NCBI GenBank assembly: GCA_903861055.1
Contig: CAIOSU010000333.1
Span: 1 to 8,349 of the forward strand
Direction: 5' to 3'
From: an uncultured bacterium
GTDB taxonomy: Bacteria; Bacteroidota; Bacteroidia; Chitinophagales; CAIOSU01
Length of the DNA: 8,349 nt
Below, in pieces: positions 7,257-8,349 of the stretch. Position 1 is the first letter of the stretch. Each line of letters opens with the position of its first letter. Below the pieces are notes generated by a model, which saw only the letters and a program-made list of their open reading frames with translations, did no database searches and was not told the DNA's origin. Made by a program: the position numbers and the translations under genes.

Positions 7257-8349
7257 ATGGCTTTAAATACCGGTAAGTTTACACTCCCTACATCCGCTTG
7301 GCTGCAAACACTCCGGTACAATGAGTGGTGGCGGTTTAAGGTGCCATTTTTGCTCGGTATTTATTTTTGGCAGATTAAGTTTACCAATATCCCAATTGAT
7401 GCATTTTGGATAAATGCTGGCCTATTGGTGGTGTGGATGTTCGGAGCAGCGGGTTTCGGCTATTTCGTAAACGATAGTTTCGATATTGAGCAAGATGCTC
7501 TTGCGGGCAAGCCCAATCGCTCCAGTAATTTAAGTATAGCCACTAGATGGCTAGTTGCAATTGGTTTGATGGTAGTTGCTTTATTGCCATGGTTTTGGTT
7601 GCCCACTGCCACAGTATCGTGGGTATTGGTTGGGGTACATTTGTTGTCATTCTTACTTTATTCTATCCCGCCTGTCCGTCTAAAAGAGCGCTATTATTTG
7701 GGTGCCATCACCGATGCACTTTATTCATACTTTTTGCCTGTATTGATAGTTGTTTACACAGCATGGCTCATTAACAATTTGCTGCCTAACTACTTTATAT
7801 CCGGAACTTATCAAGCCTTAACAATTGCCGGTTGGGCTATGGCGGCTGGGTTACGAAACATTATTCAACACCACATATTGGATAGGCGAAAAGATCGAAT
7901 TTCGGGAACGGCGAATATCATCAATCGCTATGGACTGCGTTTCAATGTCAATCTTTTGCGTTGGCTGTTTATTCCTTTGGAGATAGGGATGTTTGCTTTT
8001 GCCGTTTACTTTACAGACAATTATACCACACTGCTTTATAGCTTACTTGGTTTCTTTTGCGTGTGGCAATTGGTGCCAGTGGTGCGCATCAACCTTCGGC
8101 AGCCGCTCAATTTTCGGCTCGATTTAGGCCTATTTACGCTCAATACCTTTTATGAAATATACTTACCGTTCGGTTTCTTGATAGCCTTTGCCATAGCACA
8201 ACCTTTGTATTGGGCCACCATATTGCCTTACCATTTCCTGTTCCCAAACCCACTGATATCTTTTACAATTTGGATACTAGCTATAGTGTTTCATCATCTA
8301 GTGCTTCGCTGGCTATGGATAGTAAGACTTATATTGAGCCGCATTGTCA
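7257..8349 (+). CDS. UbiA-superfamily membrane prenyltransferase, C-terminus cut by the window edge
   Basis: An integral inner-membrane enzyme of the UbiA superfamily, which transfers an isoprenoid chain from a prenyl diphosphate to an acceptor. The frame is open for 364 codons with no stop before the window ends. Both metal-diphosphate motifs are present: NDSFDIEQD (72-80, the NDxxDxxxD motif), followed by GKPNRS, and DRRKD (209-213, the DxxxD motif) within HHILDRRKDRISG. About nine hydrophobic segments are visible, for example at 52-71, 97-117, 121-138, 150-170, 185-203, 237-253, 257-277, 300-320 and 333-358. It is already longer than the roughly 290-300 residues usual for UbiA/MenA, so it may carry extra C-terminal helices. 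The ATG at 7257 is the only plausible start, because an in-frame TAG lies at 7221-7223 with no other ATG between. A weak AAAGG lies 4 bases upstream. The acceptor is unknown: quinone, heme or lipid-glycan precursor pathways are all possible. It is divergent from the glycosyltransferase-like gene. Confidence 0.88.
   Translation, partial: MALNTGKFTLPTSAWLQTLRYNEWWRFKVPFLLGIYFWQIKFTNIPIDAFWINAGLLVVWMFGAAGFGYFVNDSFDIEQDALAGKPNRSSNLSIATRWLVAIGLMVVALLPWFWLPTATVSWVLVGVHLLSFLLYSIPPVRLKERYYLGAITDALYSYFLPVLIVVYTAWLINNLLPNYFISGTYQALTIAGWAMAAGLRNIIQHHILDRRKDRISGTANIINRYGLRFNVNLLRWLFIPLEIGMFAFAVYFTDNYTTLLYSLLGFFCVWQLVPVVRINLRQPLNFRLDLGLFTLNTFYEIYLPFGFLIAFAIAQPLYWATILPYHFLFPNPLISFTIWILAIVFHHLVLRWLWIVRLILSRIV

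Noticed and set aside
7547..7774. Plus-strand 75-residue open frame rich in Cys and His
   Set aside because: It overlaps the UbiA-family gene on the same strand in another frame. The UbiA frame carries both Asp-rich motifs and membrane helices, so this is a shadow frame.

Overview
The window looks like chromosomal DNA of a Bacteroidota bacterium. It is moderately AT-rich by eye and shows no strong Shine-Dalgarno sequences. It carries a large TamB-family protein followed by a lipoprotein-type TamA homologue (TamL type), a form known mainly from Bacteroidetes and relatives. I cannot place it to genus. No RNA gene, mobile element or CRISPR array was seen.

Layout: (1) 1-1062, minus strand: the N-terminal part of a TamL-like outer-membrane lipoprotein. 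It has a lipobox and POTRA domains, and it is interrupted near position 123 by an apparent one-base deletion. The next 40 codons of the same family continue in another frame to the window edge. (2) 1059-6098, minus: an intact 1679-residue TamB/AsmA-like protein that overlaps the tamL start by 4 bases (ATGA). (3) 6099-6228: 130 bases without a gene. (4) 6229-7134, minus: a 301-residue protein that reads like a GT-A-type glycosyltransferase, with a TTG start. (5) 7135-7256: a 122-base divergent intergenic region. (6) 7257-8349, plus: a membrane protein of the UbiA prenyltransferase superfamily, with both Asp-rich motifs, running off the right edge.

TamB and TamL should act together: TamB spans the periplasm from an inner-membrane anchor, and TamL is the Omp85-type partner in the outer membrane. 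The overlapping start and stop suggest coupled translation. If the frameshift is genuine, TamL loses its last POTRA half and its barrel, and TamB is left without its cis-encoded partner. A sequencing or assembly error is the main alternative. The glycosyltransferase-like gene and the UbiA gene are divergently transcribed. A shared role in building a lipid-linked glycan or isoprenoid product is possible but unproven. I saw no convincing new system; the most notable signal is the tamL frameshift.
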